Source: RHLJ01 sp965222205 (GTDB lineage Bacteria > Bacteroidota > Rhodothermia > Balneolales > Balneolaceae). From it: DNA of 64,000 nt. The position numbers were made by a program, and so were the translations under genes. Position 1 is the first letter of the stretch. Every line of letters starts with the position of its first letter. The stretch covers positions 558,001 through 622,000 of the forward strand of contig OZ244932.1 in assembly GCA_965222205.1 (NCBI GenBank). Reading direction: 5' to 3'. Of this stretch, positions 37,583 to 46,237 are shown piece after piece. A model generated the notes under the pieces. It was not told the DNA's origin. It did no database searches and saw only the letters and a list, made by a program, of their open reading frames with translations.

Positions 37583-38131
37583 TTAATCTTCAATTTCTAA
37601 AAGGGTACGATTGTGGTTCGTATAAATGTCAATATCTGCCGCAATGCGGAGTGCTTCGTCTACAATGTATTTGGCTTTCATATCAGGAGAGTGTTTAACC
37701 ATTGCCCGGGCAGCAGCTAAGGCGTAGCTTCCACCGCTACCTATTGTAACAATGTTGTCATCCGGTTCAATTACATCGCCTTGCCCTGAAATCACCAACG
37801 CGTGATTTTTATCCATCACAACAAGCAATGCTTCCAATTTCTGGAGGAATTTGTCTTTTCTCCATTCTTTGGCTAGTTCAACAGCAGCACGCTGCATGTT
37901 TCCGTTGTACTCATCGAGCTTTCCTTCATAGCGCTCGAAGAGGGTGAATGCGTCGGCGGTAGACCCTGCAAACCCAGCCAGAATATTCCCTTCGTTTAGT
38001 TTACGGACTTTCTTTACGGTAGATTTCATCACCGTAGTTTTCATTGTAGCCTGACCGTCACTTCCAATGGCAGCTTCGCCATTATGTATTATTCCCACCA
38101 CCGTTGTGGCGTGTAAGTTAAATGAACTCAT
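37583..38131 (-). CDS. hslV: HslV, peptidase subunit of the HslUV protease
   Basis: HslV is a proteasome-like threonine peptidase. The 182-residue protein carries a short propeptide of 8 residues (MSSFNLHA), after which the nucleophile Thr9 begins the mature TTVVGI. SDGQATM, VMKSTVKKVRKL and GSGGSYALAAARAM are family matches. Proteobacterial HslV usually needs removal of only the first Met; the longer propeptide resembles that of other phyla. It lies between the RNase E/G gene (67 bp upstream) and hslU (7 bp). Confidence 0.97.
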   Translation of the reverse strand: MSSFNLHATTVVGIIHNGEAAIGSDGQATMKTTVMKSTVKKVRKLNEGNILAGFAGSTADAFTLFERYEGKLDEYNGNMQRAAVELAKEWRKDKFLQKLEALLVVMDKNHALVISGQGDVIEPDDNIVTIGSGGSYALAAARAMVKHSPDMKAKYIVDEALRIAADIDIYTNHNRTLLEIED

Positions 38132-38198
38132 CTAATTTCTTTTTTTTGTGAAACATATAGCCCGGTGTTGGCAATAACCGAGCCATTAGTTAATCGCG

Positions 38199-39971
38199 TT
38201 AGTTTTGATATCTGCGATTAGAATTTCCGTTCGAATTGGCAGAACCACCTGACGATCTGTTATTCCGGTTATTGTTGTTCCGGTTGTTATTATTGTTTCT
38301 ACCCTGATGGCGCTCTTTTTTGGAATACTCCAGGTCATTCTTGTTATGCCGACCACTATTTATTTCTTCCAGCTCCTGACTATTTAGCAAGTTTTCCAAT
38401 GATTCCCCACGGATGATGACATCTGTGATATCAATATCAGATCCGGCTAAAGTAACATGGAATTCATTAAGAGAGATGGTTTCATCCCCAATGATGGATA
38501 CTTTCACATGGTATTTACTCATCCATTTCCAGCGCTTGCTGAACATTCCTTTTGTGAGGAAAGATTTCAGATAAGGATTTACATATAGGTCGATGGCGCG
38601 ATAGCTGGTATTGTGTTTGAAAGTATTAATCCAGCTTTCAATATCGGTTACAATAGTATCCTGACTTACCACATTTCCTGAACCACCACACATCGGGCAT
38701 ACTTTAGAAACAGAATTTACCACGCTTGGGCGAATACGCTGTCGGGTGATCTGAACCAGTCCGAAATCACTCATTCCAATGATATTGGTTTTCGCCTGAT
38801 CTTTTCTGAATTCTTTCTTTAGCTCATCGTAAATTTTCTTGCGGTTCTTTTCATCTCTGAGATCAATGAAGTCCACCACAATGATTCCACCTATATCACG
38901 CAGACGAAGCTGTTTTGCGATTTCTCTGGCTGCATCGAGGTTGGTTTTCAGGGAATTGTCTTCTTGTCTTTCTTTAGCAGCATAAGGTCCTGAGTTTACA
39001 TCCACTACATACATGGCTTCAGTCTGCTCAAAAATCAAATACCCACCGGATTTCATCCGCACCCGTGGACTGAAAATAGAATTCACATCTTCCGAAACCT
39101 TCATGTAGTCGAAAATATGCTCTTTGCGTTTGTACAGCTCCACATTTGGAACCATGTGCGGGGCTATTTGCGCTACATACGATTTGATAGACCGATACAT
39201 TTTAGGATCATCAATCAAGACCCGATCGTAGTTTTTTGCGAACAGATCACGGATCAGGCTCTCTGTCATATCCAGATCTTTGTAAAGCAACTGAGGTGGT
39301 TTAGCCTTATCCAGATTGTCTACAATTTTTTCCCATTTCTTCAACACATTCCGAAGATCGTCTTCAATAGACTGATCGTCATGTCCCTGTGCAACAGTTC
39401 GTACAATCACCCCAAAGCCATCTGGAACCATGCCATTGAGAAGATTTTTAAGACGCCGTCGCTCTTTATAATTACTGATTTTCTTGGATACCGCGATGTA
39501 ATCGCCCATCGGAATTAACACCAGAAAACGTCCTGCAATTGTGATATCCGTTGAAACTCTGGGTCCTTTAGAACCAATAGGCTCTTTTACAATCTGAACA
39601 AGAAGCTTTTGTCCGCTTTTGAGGACTTTACCGGCAAGCATCTGCTTCTGGATGTTGGAAAGGTTTTCTTTGTTCTGAATGTCTTTGCGGGCATGCCCGG
39701 GGATTGCATTGGGACCATTAAGCTTAGTCACATATTCGTCCAGGTGGTCTCCGGCATCCGAAAAGTGAAGGAATGCATCCTTTGGTGTGCCCATATCAAT
39801 AAATGCGGCTCTGATACCGCTCATCACTTTGTGGACGCGCGCTACATAAATATTACCAACAGTGCGCTGGTTCTCTTCCGACTCTATGAATAATTGAGCG
39901 AGTTCCCCGTTTTCCAGGAGGGCTATTCGGGACTGATTGCCCGACGAATGGATGATAATTTGATTTTTCAT
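38199..39971 (-). CDS. rng: Ribonuclease E/G family endoribonuclease
   Basis: The ATG at 39971 is chosen because family similarity begins there (MKNQIIIHSSGNQSRIALLENG). The 590-residue enzyme cuts single-stranded RNA in rRNA maturation and mRNA decay. It has an S1 domain (about residues 36-125), the RNase H-like and DNase I-like core, and the two metal Asp, 324 in VDVNSGP and 367 in VVDFIDL. Their spacing of 43 equals that of Asp303 and Asp346 in Escherichia coli RNase E. CPMCGGSG is the zinc-link motif. The C-terminus is a short basic tail rich in Asn and Arg, with no degradosome scaffold. A long leader lies upstream. Confidence 0.93.
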   Translation of the reverse strand: MKNQIIIHSSGNQSRIALLENGELAQLFIESEENQRTVGNIYVARVHKVMSGIRAAFIDMGTPKDAFLHFSDAGDHLDEYVTKLNGPNAIPGHARKDIQNKENLSNIQKQMLAGKVLKSGQKLLVQIVKEPIGSKGPRVSTDITIAGRFLVLIPMGDYIAVSKKISNYKERRRLKNLLNGMVPDGFGVIVRTVAQGHDDQSIEDDLRNVLKKWEKIVDNLDKAKPPQLLYKDLDMTESLIRDLFAKNYDRVLIDDPKMYRSIKSYVAQIAPHMVPNVELYKRKEHIFDYMKVSEDVNSIFSPRVRMKSGGYLIFEQTEAMYVVDVNSGPYAAKERQEDNSLKTNLDAAREIAKQLRLRDIGGIIVVDFIDLRDEKNRKKIYDELKKEFRKDQAKTNIIGMSDFGLVQITRQRIRPSVVNSVSKVCPMCGGSGNVVSQDTIVTDIESWINTFKHNTSYRAIDLYVNPYLKSFLTKGMFSKRWKWMSKYHVKVSIIGDETISLNEFHVTLAGSDIDITDVIIRGESLENLLNSQELEEINSGRHNKNDLEYSKKERHQGRNNNNNRNNNNRNNRSSGGSANSNGNSNRRYQN

Positions 39972-40593
39972 TATTGAAATATTCTTTTTTACGGCGTCCG
40001 CTGTCCATGCAAGCCATCCATCGTCTGAATTTTTTAATCGTATCCGATAAAATTTCGTCTGAGCTTTGTGAAGCTGGGTAACATGGCGAAACATCCGCCC
40101 CGGCAGTATTGCCTGTTAAATTTGTCTGATTAGCGTGCGATTCGGTGTAATTGGAATCGCTGAAAAGTCTTTGGCTGGTTAGTGTCTTTACAATAGACCA
40201 AAGACATAGTAAATCGATACAGAAGTCTTCAAAAAGTGTTTTTAAGGTCACTTCTGCTGTTTTTTTGTAGTATATATTCTGTGCGTAAAGCAAGTAGAAA
40301 AAGTTCTTTATAAATCTCTTGTGGCCGATTTTTTACCACCACTCAATATACAAGCTGCACGGCACTAAAGTAAATGCTATTTACAAATTGTTATGAGACG
40401 TATTAGTCCTCCCTTGAGGGAGGTGTCCCGAAGGGACGGAGGGTGTCCGAAAAGGTAAGGGCGTTGTTCAAACCCCTACATCCCTCGCAGAATCATCTGA
40501 ACGATGATTTTGGTCTCCCTTCGAAGGGAAATTATTTTGAGGTAGCGCTTTATGCAAGGATTCGGAAGCGAAGCTAATAACAAGACTAAGAAC
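39972..40593 (-). other. Long non-coding region before the RNase E/G gene
   Basis: No gene is supported here. On the minus strand the first 300 bases upstream of the RNase gene contain several small palindromes and may be a long 5' leader. RNase E in Escherichia coli controls itself through such a leader; this is only an analogy. A 146-codon frame (40293-39853) overlaps the gene start and looks spurious. Confidence 0.4.
40405..40536. repeat. Dispersed-type intergenic repeat with palindromic arms
   Basis: CCTCCCTTGAGGGAGG (40408-40423), TCCCGAAGGGA (40426-40436) and TCTCCCTTCGAAGGGA (40515-40530) are self-complementary, and GTCCTCCC...GGAGGGTGTCC pairs over longer distance. Pieces of this kind are scattered in intergenic DNA of many Bacteroidota. 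It lies between murA's 3' end and the RNase leader. Confidence 0.55.
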
Positions 40594-41859
40594 TCAATCC
40601 ACAACCCTCGAAATCTTAGCGCCGACTGGATTGAGTTTATTTTCTAAAGATTCATAGCCACGATCGAGGTGGTAAACGCGAAGTACTTCGGTCGTATTTT
40701 CGGCTACCATTGCGGCCAGGACCAGGCTTACACTGGCGCGAAGGTCGGTGCTCATTACTGAGGCTCCGGTTAGGGGTGTTTTTCCCTTAATATGAACGGT
40801 ATTCTTTTCGTTGTGCATATCTGCGCCTAGGCGAACCAGTTCTGGAACGTAGCTGAAACGATCGAAATAGACGGTGTCGGTTACACTTGATTCCCCGTCT
40901 GCCTGGGTAAGCATTGTTGCCCATTGAGCTTGTAAATCGGTAGGGAAACCTGGATAAATCTCCGTGGTGATAGAAACTGGCTTTAATGTTTTTGGCGCTT
41001 TCACTTTAATGACGGTTCCTTCAACCTCAACAGCGGTTCCTGTTTTACGAAGAAGTTCCGGGAAATCCCCTAATTGTGCAGGATTACAACCGGTTAGTGT
41101 GACGTCAGAGCCGGGAATCATAGCTCCGGCAATCATATAGGTTCCCAATTCAATTCGATCAGGATCGTTACTTACTCTTACTCCTGATAAAGAATCTACT
41201 TTTCTGATGATGAGAGTACTTGTGCCAATTCCTTCAATGTTGGCACCCATTTTCACCAAAACATTACAAAGTTGAACTACATCAGGTTCTTTAGCGGCGT
41301 TATTAATTACAAACTTCTCAGCTTTTAAAACGGCAGCCAGAAGCAGGTTCACAGTTGCACCTACGCTACTCGGCTCCAGGGTAAAACTCCCCCCTTTTAA
41401 AGTTTTATCAGCGGTAGCGATTACATATCCTTTATCTAAAGTGATATTAATTCCCATCGCTCTCATTCCTTTTAAGTGGAGGTCAACGGGACGGGGTCCC
41501 CAGGCACATCCACCGGGAAGGGAGACTTTTGCTTCTCCATGTTTGCCAACCAAAGCGCCAAGCATATAGAAAGAGGCTCGCATTTTTCTAACCAGATCGT
41601 AAGGCGCTTCGAGATAAGAAACCGAAGTCGGATCAATAGAAACAGTGTTTTCTTCTTCTTTGAAATCTACTTTAGCACCAACCACACGCAATACATTATT
41701 GAACGTGTAAATGTCTTGTAGTCGTGGGATATTGTGAATGGTGGTTTCTGAATCACCTAGCAAAGCTGCTGCTATAATGGGTAGTGCCGCGTTTTTTGAT
41801 CCGCTTACGGGTATGGTTCCAACAAGAGGCGTGCCGCCTTCAATAATAAATTTATCCAA
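40594..41859 (-). CDS. murA: UDP-N-acetylglucosamine 1-carboxyvinyltransferase
   Basis: MurA carries out the first committed step of peptidoglycan synthesis, adding enolpyruvate to UDP-GlcNAc. The 421-residue protein has Lys22 in the GSKNAALP loop and the catalytic Cys118 in LPGGCAWGPRPVDLH, so it should be sensitive to fosfomycin. SSVGATVNLLLAA and GFPTDLQAQ are also family motifs. Its first 8 bp overlap the biotin-carrier gene upstream, so it is the last gene of a four-gene minus-strand operon. Confidence 0.97.
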   Translation of the reverse strand: MDKFIIEGGTPLVGTIPVSGSKNAALPIIAAALLGDSETTIHNIPRLQDIYTFNNVLRVVGAKVDFKEEENTVSIDPTSVSYLEAPYDLVRKMRASFYMLGALVGKHGEAKVSLPGGCAWGPRPVDLHLKGMRAMGINITLDKGYVIATADKTLKGGSFTLEPSSVGATVNLLLAAVLKAEKFVINNAAKEPDVVQLCNVLVKMGANIEGIGTSTLIIRKVDSLSGVRVSNDPDRIELGTYMIAGAMIPGSDVTLTGCNPAQLGDFPELLRKTGTAVEVEGTVIKVKAPKTLKPVSITTEIYPGFPTDLQAQWATMLTQADGESSVTDTVYFDRFSYVPELVRLGADMHNEKNTVHIKGKTPLTGASVMSTDLRASVSLVLAAMVAENTTEVLRVYHLDRGYESLENKLNPVGAKISRVVD

Positions 41860-42358
41860 GTGCTTCTATCTCCAGAATAGGGGTGTTTTTTTCTAATGAT
41901 TGTCCGGTTTCAACATCAATGCTGGCCACGGTGCCGTCTATGGGTGATTTCAGTTCGTTTTCCATTTTCATGGCTTCGAGTATAGCAACGGGTTGTCCTT
42001 TGGAGACTTCATCACCTACACTAACAAGAATATCAAGGATTTTACCAGGCATAGGTGCTTTCAGTGAACCTTCTGCCAAATCAGCTCCGGTTTTAAACCC
42101 AAGACTATCAAGCAGTAATTCTTGCTCATCTTTAACGGAAACCGTATGCCAGCTCCCATCAATGGAAAAAGTGATGTCTGAGCCGTCGTAACTTACATTA
42201 TCAATTCTGTAGGCTTTTGTTCCCACACGTAAAAAATAGCGCCCGTTTTCTAAAGAGAATTTGAAGGAGCCAGAGGTGTTGCCTGAGGTAAAAGTGGAAG
42301 CTTCTTCATCTATTTCGATGTCGATGCTTTGTTCATTAAGGTTGGCTTCAAATTTCAT
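41852..42358 (-). CDS. Biotin carboxyl carrier (biotin/lipoyl) protein
   Basis: This protein of 168 residues has a C-terminal biotinyl domain (about residues 97-168) with the biotin site Lys131 in LEAMKMENEL. The N-terminal 90 residues form a beta-rich region, as seen in carrier subunits of propionyl-CoA or oxaloacetate-type carboxylases in Bacteroidota. No carboxylase or carboxyltransferase gene is adjacent; instead it overlaps murA by 8 bp and the small gene upstream by 4 bp. Its partner enzyme must be encoded elsewhere. The lone position in a cell-wall operon is odd. Confidence 0.88.
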   Translation of the reverse strand: MKFEANLNEQSIDIEIDEEASTFTSGNTSGSFKFSLENGRYFLRVGTKAYRIDNVSYDGSDITFSIDGSWHTVSVKDEQELLLDSLGFKTGADLAEGSLKAPMPGKILDILVSVGDEVSKGQPVAILEAMKMENELKSPIDGTVASIDVETGQSLEKNTPILEIEALG

Positions 42359-42621
42359 ACGATCTCCCGAATGTGTTTTAACCCTGTTTTTGTGGCCCGG
42401 AATGAGAAATCCTGCAGGTTATCCGCATCATAAAAAGAAGTACCCGGCTTTGATTCACTATTGCTGTCAATAACTTCAATAAGCCGGTAGTTAATCAGAT
42501 TAATCAAATCATCCCGAAGTGCTCCGATGTTGGAACCTGTTTCTTCCAGAATCACTTCATAAGCCTCAGGAAAAATGAGGCATTTGAGTACCTGTTTTTC
42601 AGATGGGATTAGCTTTCTCAT
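42355..42621 (-). CDS. Small protein of unknown function
   Basis: I do not recognise a family. The ATG at 42621 is preferred to a GTG at 42654 that would add 11 residues. The 88-residue protein begins with helices (PSEKQVLKCLIFPEAYEVILEE) and ends with SFRATKTGLKHI, an order that resembles a winged-helix fold. The stop overlaps the start of the biotin-carrier gene by 4 bp, so it is translated with it. A regulatory role would be only a guess. Confidence 0.6.
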   Translation of the reverse strand: MRKLIPSEKQVLKCLIFPEAYEVILEETGSNIGALRDDLINLINYRLIEVIDSNSESKPGTSFYDADNLQDFSFRATKTGLKHIREIV

Positions 42622-42657
42622 GGAGGAAAGATAGAACGTGCGGTAAACTATCACAAC

Positions 42658-43152
42658 CTATTCTATCGTGATATCTCCATAGGTAATTACCCGTTGATTT
42701 CCATCAAATACAATGAGGCGGTATGTGCCTCTGGCAAGGCTTACGTTAGATCCAAAGAATTGCGGGTCGATAGTGAGCGAGCTTACACTGAATTCAGAGA
42801 TGTCCTGTTCCAGATCGATCTGAGTCCACCGATCCTGAAAATCAAAATATCCAAGTTCTAAGATTGAGGTAAAGGGAGTCCCATTCAAAAACACTTCCAA
42901 TGAAGCTGTTTCGCTATATAAAAGGGGATTTGGGAATGAGGGTTCAATTTCTGCAAGTCCGGCGTAGAAAGGAGAAGTACGCCAGTCATCAGGGTCTTCA
43001 TCTCCTACAACATTTCCGTTTTGGTCCGTTTGGGTAATGCCTTCAGGTTGTGAGTATGCCTTTTGCTCAAACTCTGATTGCGCATCGTTATTAGTGCAAG
43101 AGAGCATCACAAGAAAAACAGGGAGGAGTAAAATCAGTCGGGATAAATTCAT
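42658..43152 (-). CDS. Hypothetical lipoprotein, first gene of the murA operon
   Basis: The ATG at 43152 gives a clean lipoprotein signal (MNLSRLILLLPVFLVMLSC, lipid Cys at residue 19). A longer start would put a charged stretch before it. The mature part of about 145 residues reads DPDDWRTSPFYAGLAEIEPSFPNP, GYFDFQDRW and GTYRLIVFDGNQRVITYGDI. It looks like an Ig-like beta-sandwich and is unknown to me. It is 36 bp before the next gene and shares a divergent promoter region with the Spx/ArsC-like gene. Confidence 0.75.
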   Translation of the reverse strand: MNLSRLILLLPVFLVMLSCTNNDAQSEFEQKAYSQPEGITQTDQNGNVVGDEDPDDWRTSPFYAGLAEIEPSFPNPLLYSETASLEVFLNGTPFTSILELGYFDFQDRWTQIDLEQDISEFSVSSLTIDPQFFGSNVSLARGTYRLIVFDGNQRVITYGDITIE

Positions 43153-43171
43153 ACGAAAAGAACTTAAAATC

Positions 43172-43220
43172 ATTCGAAGTTGTAGGTACAAACCTTATCT
43201 TTGGTCAAAATACAAAACTA
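43172..43220. promoter_or_regulatory. Overlapping divergent promoters
   Basis: On the plus strand TATCTTTG (43196-43203) fits the TAnnTTTG consensus, with TTCG at 43173-43176 as a weak -33 element 19 bases before it; it would serve the Spx/ArsC-like gene. On the minus strand TAGTTTTG (43220-43213) also fits and would serve the lipoprotein-murA operon, but its -33 element is not clear. The two would interfere with each other. Confidence 0.5.
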
Positions 43221-43234
43221 TTCCGCAAAAACGC

Positions 43235-43597
43235 ATGCTACATCTAATTGGTATCCCTAACTGTGACAAAATCCGAAACACTAAAAAATGGCTGGACTCA
43301 AAAGAAGTTGAGTTTGAATTCATAGATGTGAAAAAAGAACCCCTGACACTGGATGAAATCAAAGATCTTGAGTTTAAAGTTGGGCTTGATGTACTGGTAA
43401 ACAAACGAGGAACCACCTATCGAAATTTAGGATTGAAAGACAAAGACCTATCTAAAGACGAAATGCTGGAAGTTCTGGAAGAGAATCAAAGCATGATAAA
43501 ACGACCTGTTTTAGTGTACGAAGACGGAGTTTTGGTAGGATATGATGAAGAAGCTTTTGAAAATTTCTTAAAAGAAAATGAACTACTTGAAGATTGA
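43235..43597 (+). CDS. Spx/ArsC-like thioredoxin-fold protein (YffB type)
   Basis: The start is the ATG at 43235, where family similarity begins (MLHLIGIPNCDKIRNTKKWL). The 120-residue protein has a single Cys10 in the site where arsenate reductases and YffB-like proteins carry their redox Cys; Spx has CxxC there, and here the fourth position is not Cys. RGTTYRNLGL, RPVLVYEDGVLVGYDE and a helical insertion agree with the ArsC/YffB family. The usual role is thiol-based reduction, often glutathione-dependent. It lies alone, 30 bp before the DUF3108 gene. Confidence 0.85.
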   Translation: MLHLIGIPNCDKIRNTKKWLDSKEVEFEFIDVKKEPLTLDEIKDLEFKVGLDVLVNKRGTTYRNLGLKDKDLSKDEMLEVLEENQSMIKRPVLVYEDGVLVGYDEEAFENFLKENELLED

Positions 43598-43627
43598 AAC
43601 GTTGTACCCTAAAATTTCACACCGTTT

Positions 43628-44410
43628 ATGAAACGTTTCGTACTTCTTTTTCTTCTGTTGATTCCCGGATTGGTTTTTGCTCAGACAACACCGGAAGGTC
43701 AACCAAGCCTTGACGACTTGTTCTCTGTAAAAGAGACCTTCAGATATGAAGTTAAATACGGGTTCTTCAAACTGGGATGGGTGGAGGTAAGCCTTCTGGC
43801 TGATACTATGTACAACGGGAAACTACATAAACATCTGTTTACTAAAATCGAATCCAACTCGAGAATCCCATTTATAGGTACAGAAGTTGACCACTTTCAC
43901 AGTTTTTTTTATGAGAATGAGGATGGACTTCCGGTTACTTCTTACTATTGGAAAGACAACATAGATGAGGATGAGTACAAGGAAATTGAATATGTTTTTG
44001 ATCGTGAAAATGGGGTTGTGACATACAAAGAAGAAGATGATACCAGGGATACTTTGAAACTGGAAGAACCTGCAACCGCGGGTCATATCATTTTCTATTT
44101 TTCACGGCTATTTGCCGGGGGAGAGATGGATAATTCAATGCCTGTGTATGTGACTAAAAAAGCGGGGGCGATTCATTTTGAGAATCCATCCAAACTGGAA
44201 AAAAGGAAATACGCTGCTTTTGATGAACCTGTTCAGTCGTATCTTACCAGTGGCACCACTGAAAATATAGAAGGCCCGTTTGGATTTTCCGGAGAGTTCA
44301 GAGCGTGGTTTCGAAATGACGATCTAAGAGTGCCTCTTGAAGCCCGGGTAAAAGTATTTTTAGGCAATGCAATTGTAAAATTGATCGAATATAAACGCGA
44401 AGAATTATGA
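43628..44410 (+). CDS. DUF3108 family exported protein
   Basis: A signal peptide (MKRFVLLFLLLIPGLVFAQ) precedes a DUF3108 domain: FRYEVKYGFFKLGWVEVSL, KIESNSRIPFIGTEVDHF, GLPVTSYYWKDN and a C-terminal LRVPLEARVKVFLGNAIVKL. The family is periplasmic, of unknown function, and found near cell-envelope genes. Length (260 residues) is normal. Its stop overlaps the start of the dUTPase gene (ATGA), which points to a shared transcript. Confidence 0.88.
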   Translation: MKRFVLLFLLLIPGLVFAQTTPEGQPSLDDLFSVKETFRYEVKYGFFKLGWVEVSLLADTMYNGKLHKHLFTKIESNSRIPFIGTEVDHFHSFFYENEDGLPVTSYYWKDNIDEDEYKEIEYVFDRENGVVTYKEEDDTRDTLKLEEPATAGHIIFYFSRLFAGGEMDNSMPVYVTKKAGAIHFENPSKLEKRKYAAFDEPVQSYLTSGTTENIEGPFGFSGEFRAWFRNDDLRVPLEARVKVFLGNAIVKLIEYKREEL

Positions 44411-44853
44411 GTCAGATTAAGTTTAAGAAACTACCTCATGCCAAAGATCTGGCGTTGCCGGGATATGAGACAGGTTCCGCAGCTGGGATGGATATCCGGG
44501 CAGCATTGGTAAAACCTATCACTTTAAACCCAGGAGAAAGAACACTGATACCCACCGGGCTGCAAATGGCTCTGCCGGAAGGCTATGAAGCCCAGATTCG
44601 TCCCCGAAGTGGTCTTGCTATCAGAAATGGAATTACTATGTTGAACTCGCCCGGCACCATTGACGCGGATTACCGGGGAGAAGTAAAAGTGATTGCTATT
44701 AATCATGGACAGGATGAGTTTGTGATCAACCATGGAGATCGGATCGCCCAAATGGTCATTGCTCCGGTTATTCAATTGCCGATCAAAGAAGTTTCTGAAT
44801 TAGATGAAACTGATCGGGGGGAAGGAGGGTTTGGAAGTACTGGAATACAATAA
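44407..44853 (+). CDS. dut: Deoxyuridine triphosphatase
   Basis: dUTPase turns dUTP into dUMP and pyrophosphate, which keeps uracil out of DNA and supplies the thymidylate pathway. All five motifs of the trimeric enzyme are visible in this protein of 148 residues: AAGMDIRA, RPRSGLAIRNG, GTIDADYRGEV, GDRIAQMVI and GEGGFGSTG. It is translated with the DUF3108 gene (4-bp overlap). A long inverted repeat begins directly after the stop codon. Confidence 0.97.
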   Translation: MSQIKFKKLPHAKDLALPGYETGSAAGMDIRAALVKPITLNPGERTLIPTGLQMALPEGYEAQIRPRSGLAIRNGITMLNSPGTIDADYRGEVKVIAINHGQDEFVINHGDRIAQMVIAPVIQLPIKEVSELDETDRGEGGFGSTGIQ

Positions 44854-44854
44854 T

Positions 44855-44936
44855 CAATATTCAACAAGGAATATTCAATGTTTAATTTTTGGGGAATCTG
44901 ATCAACTGAATCTTGGTTATTCCTTGTTGAATATTG
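44855..44936. repeat. 18-bp perfect inverted repeat after dut
   Basis: CAATATTCAACAAGGAAT (44855-44872) is the exact reverse complement of ATTCCTTGTTGAATATTG (44919-44936), with 46 bases between. The left part also contains AATATTCAACAAGGAATATTC, here described only as a shorter internal mirror. It starts 2 bp after the dut stop and ends 22 bp before the MFS gene start. It looks like a dispersed palindromic element and could also stop transcription weakly. Confidence 0.6.
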
Positions 44937-44958
44937 GAAATTGAAAACCCACTAGCAG

Positions 44959-46227
44959 TTGCCAAATTCCCTTAAACCCTATTACACTCTTCTCAAGAAC
45001 AATGAAAATTACCGGCGCTTATGGTTGGCGCAGTCGGTTTCTAATTTTGGGGATTGGTTTGGGTTGCTTGCGCTCTATGCCATCATAGCCAAATACTCGG
45101 ACTCAGAGTTTCTGTTAGGCTTGATCATTATTGTGAAGATGTTGAGCCTCGCGGTTTTTTCTCCTTTTGCCGGATATATAACCGATCGGTTTAATCGCAG
45201 GAAGTTAATGATCGCTTGTGATTTTGCCAGAGCAGTTGCAATAGCTGGTATTTTAGTTGTTCAATCAGAAGAAATGCTATGGCTTGCTTTCGTGCTTACC
45301 TCCATTCAGATGATGCTTTCAGCTGTTTTTGAGCCGGCTAAAACGTCCTCAATCCCAAATGTAACCAGCCCGGAAGAACTTGTGGACGCTAATGTGATAT
45401 CTACCGCTACCTGGAGTATTATTTTCACTTCCGGGATGGCGATTGGAGGTTTCGCTACGGAACTGTTAGGAACAGATTGGGTGCTTATTTTGGATGCAGC
45501 GACCTATATTTTGTCTGCCTACTTTATCTATAGGGCAGTAATCCCTCAACAGGAAATGAGTGCAAAAGAGAAAGAAGATACACGAAATCCACTCATCGGG
45601 ATTAAAGAGGGAGCGAAATATTTGATCAGGAATCATCACATTTTACGCCCAAGTATTGCAAAAGGAGTTTCGAGCGCTTTTCTTGGTGGGCTGGTCTATA
45701 TGCTGATTATTGTAAGCGAAGACGTGCTGAAAATGGGGAGTATTGGTCTTGGGCTGCTGTATGCATCGAGAGGAATAGGAACAGGCATCGGCCCGATTAT
45801 TGGTCGGCGTTTATTTCCGGATGAAAAGGACTGGGTAATGGTGATGGGGGGAGCTTTCTTTATAGCAGGATTCATGTATATGGTGGTTGGTTTCACTAAT
45901 ACCATTTGGGTGATGATCATTTTTGTACTCTTTGCTCATGCTGCATCCGGCGCAAATTGGGTGATGAGTACCGTTTTACTTCAAAAAAGAACTAAAGACA
46001 CCTTCAGAGGAAGAATATTCAGTACCGAATGGTTGCTTTTTACGCTTGCCAATTCTATTTCAGTAATGATCGCTTCTCTTGTTTTGGAATTTGAACTGAT
46101 CGCTATCAAGCCATTGATTATGATTTATGGATCAATGGCTGTTCTGGCAGGGATTGTCTGGAGCTTGACGATAACCAGAAAAGAAAAAGTTTATCAAAGT
46201 AGCACTAGCTTATCATCTTTAAGCTGA
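44959..46227 (+). CDS. MFS transporter
   Basis: This protein of 422 residues has about 12 membrane helices. The N-terminus reads YRRLWLAQSVSNFGDWFGLLALYAI, and loop 2-3 holds the MFS motif GYITDRFNRRKLMIACD. It resembles the DHA3/enterobactin exporter-like (MefA) branch. No ATG fits: the frame starts at a TTG (44959) with a weak ribosome binding site. The substrate is unknown, with drug or siderophore efflux as usual guesses. Helix 7-8 carries GRRLFPDEKDW. Confidence 0.88.
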   Translation: MPNSLKPYYTLLKNNENYRRLWLAQSVSNFGDWFGLLALYAIIAKYSDSEFLLGLIIIVKMLSLAVFSPFAGYITDRFNRRKLMIACDFARAVAIAGILVVQSEEMLWLAFVLTSIQMMLSAVFEPAKTSSIPNVTSPEELVDANVISTATWSIIFTSGMAIGGFATELLGTDWVLILDAATYILSAYFIYRAVIPQQEMSAKEKEDTRNPLIGIKEGAKYLIRNHHILRPSIAKGVSSAFLGGLVYMLIIVSEDVLKMGSIGLGLLYASRGIGTGIGPIIGRRLFPDEKDWVMVMGGAFFIAGFMYMVVGFTNTIWVMIIFVLFAHAASGANWVMSTVLLQKRTKDTFRGRIFSTEWLLFTLANSISVMIASLVLEFELIAIKPLIMIYGSMAVLAGIVWSLTITRKEKVYQSSTSLSSLS

Positions 46228-46237
46228 AGAAGAAGGC

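Noticed and set aside
35443..37600. Several plus-strand frames (137, 136 and 84 codons) over the protease and hslU genes
   Set aside because: All are antisense to well-identified genes, and their products match no known pattern.
39853..40293. Minus-strand frame of 146 codons upstream of the RNase E/G gene
   Set aside because: It overlaps the RNase start in another frame, has no recognisable motif or ribosome binding site, and its composition looks like non-coding DNA.
43037..43234. Longer start for the Spx/ArsC-like gene
   Set aside because: The added 66 residues would be antisense to the lipoprotein gene, and the family match begins at the ATG at 43235.
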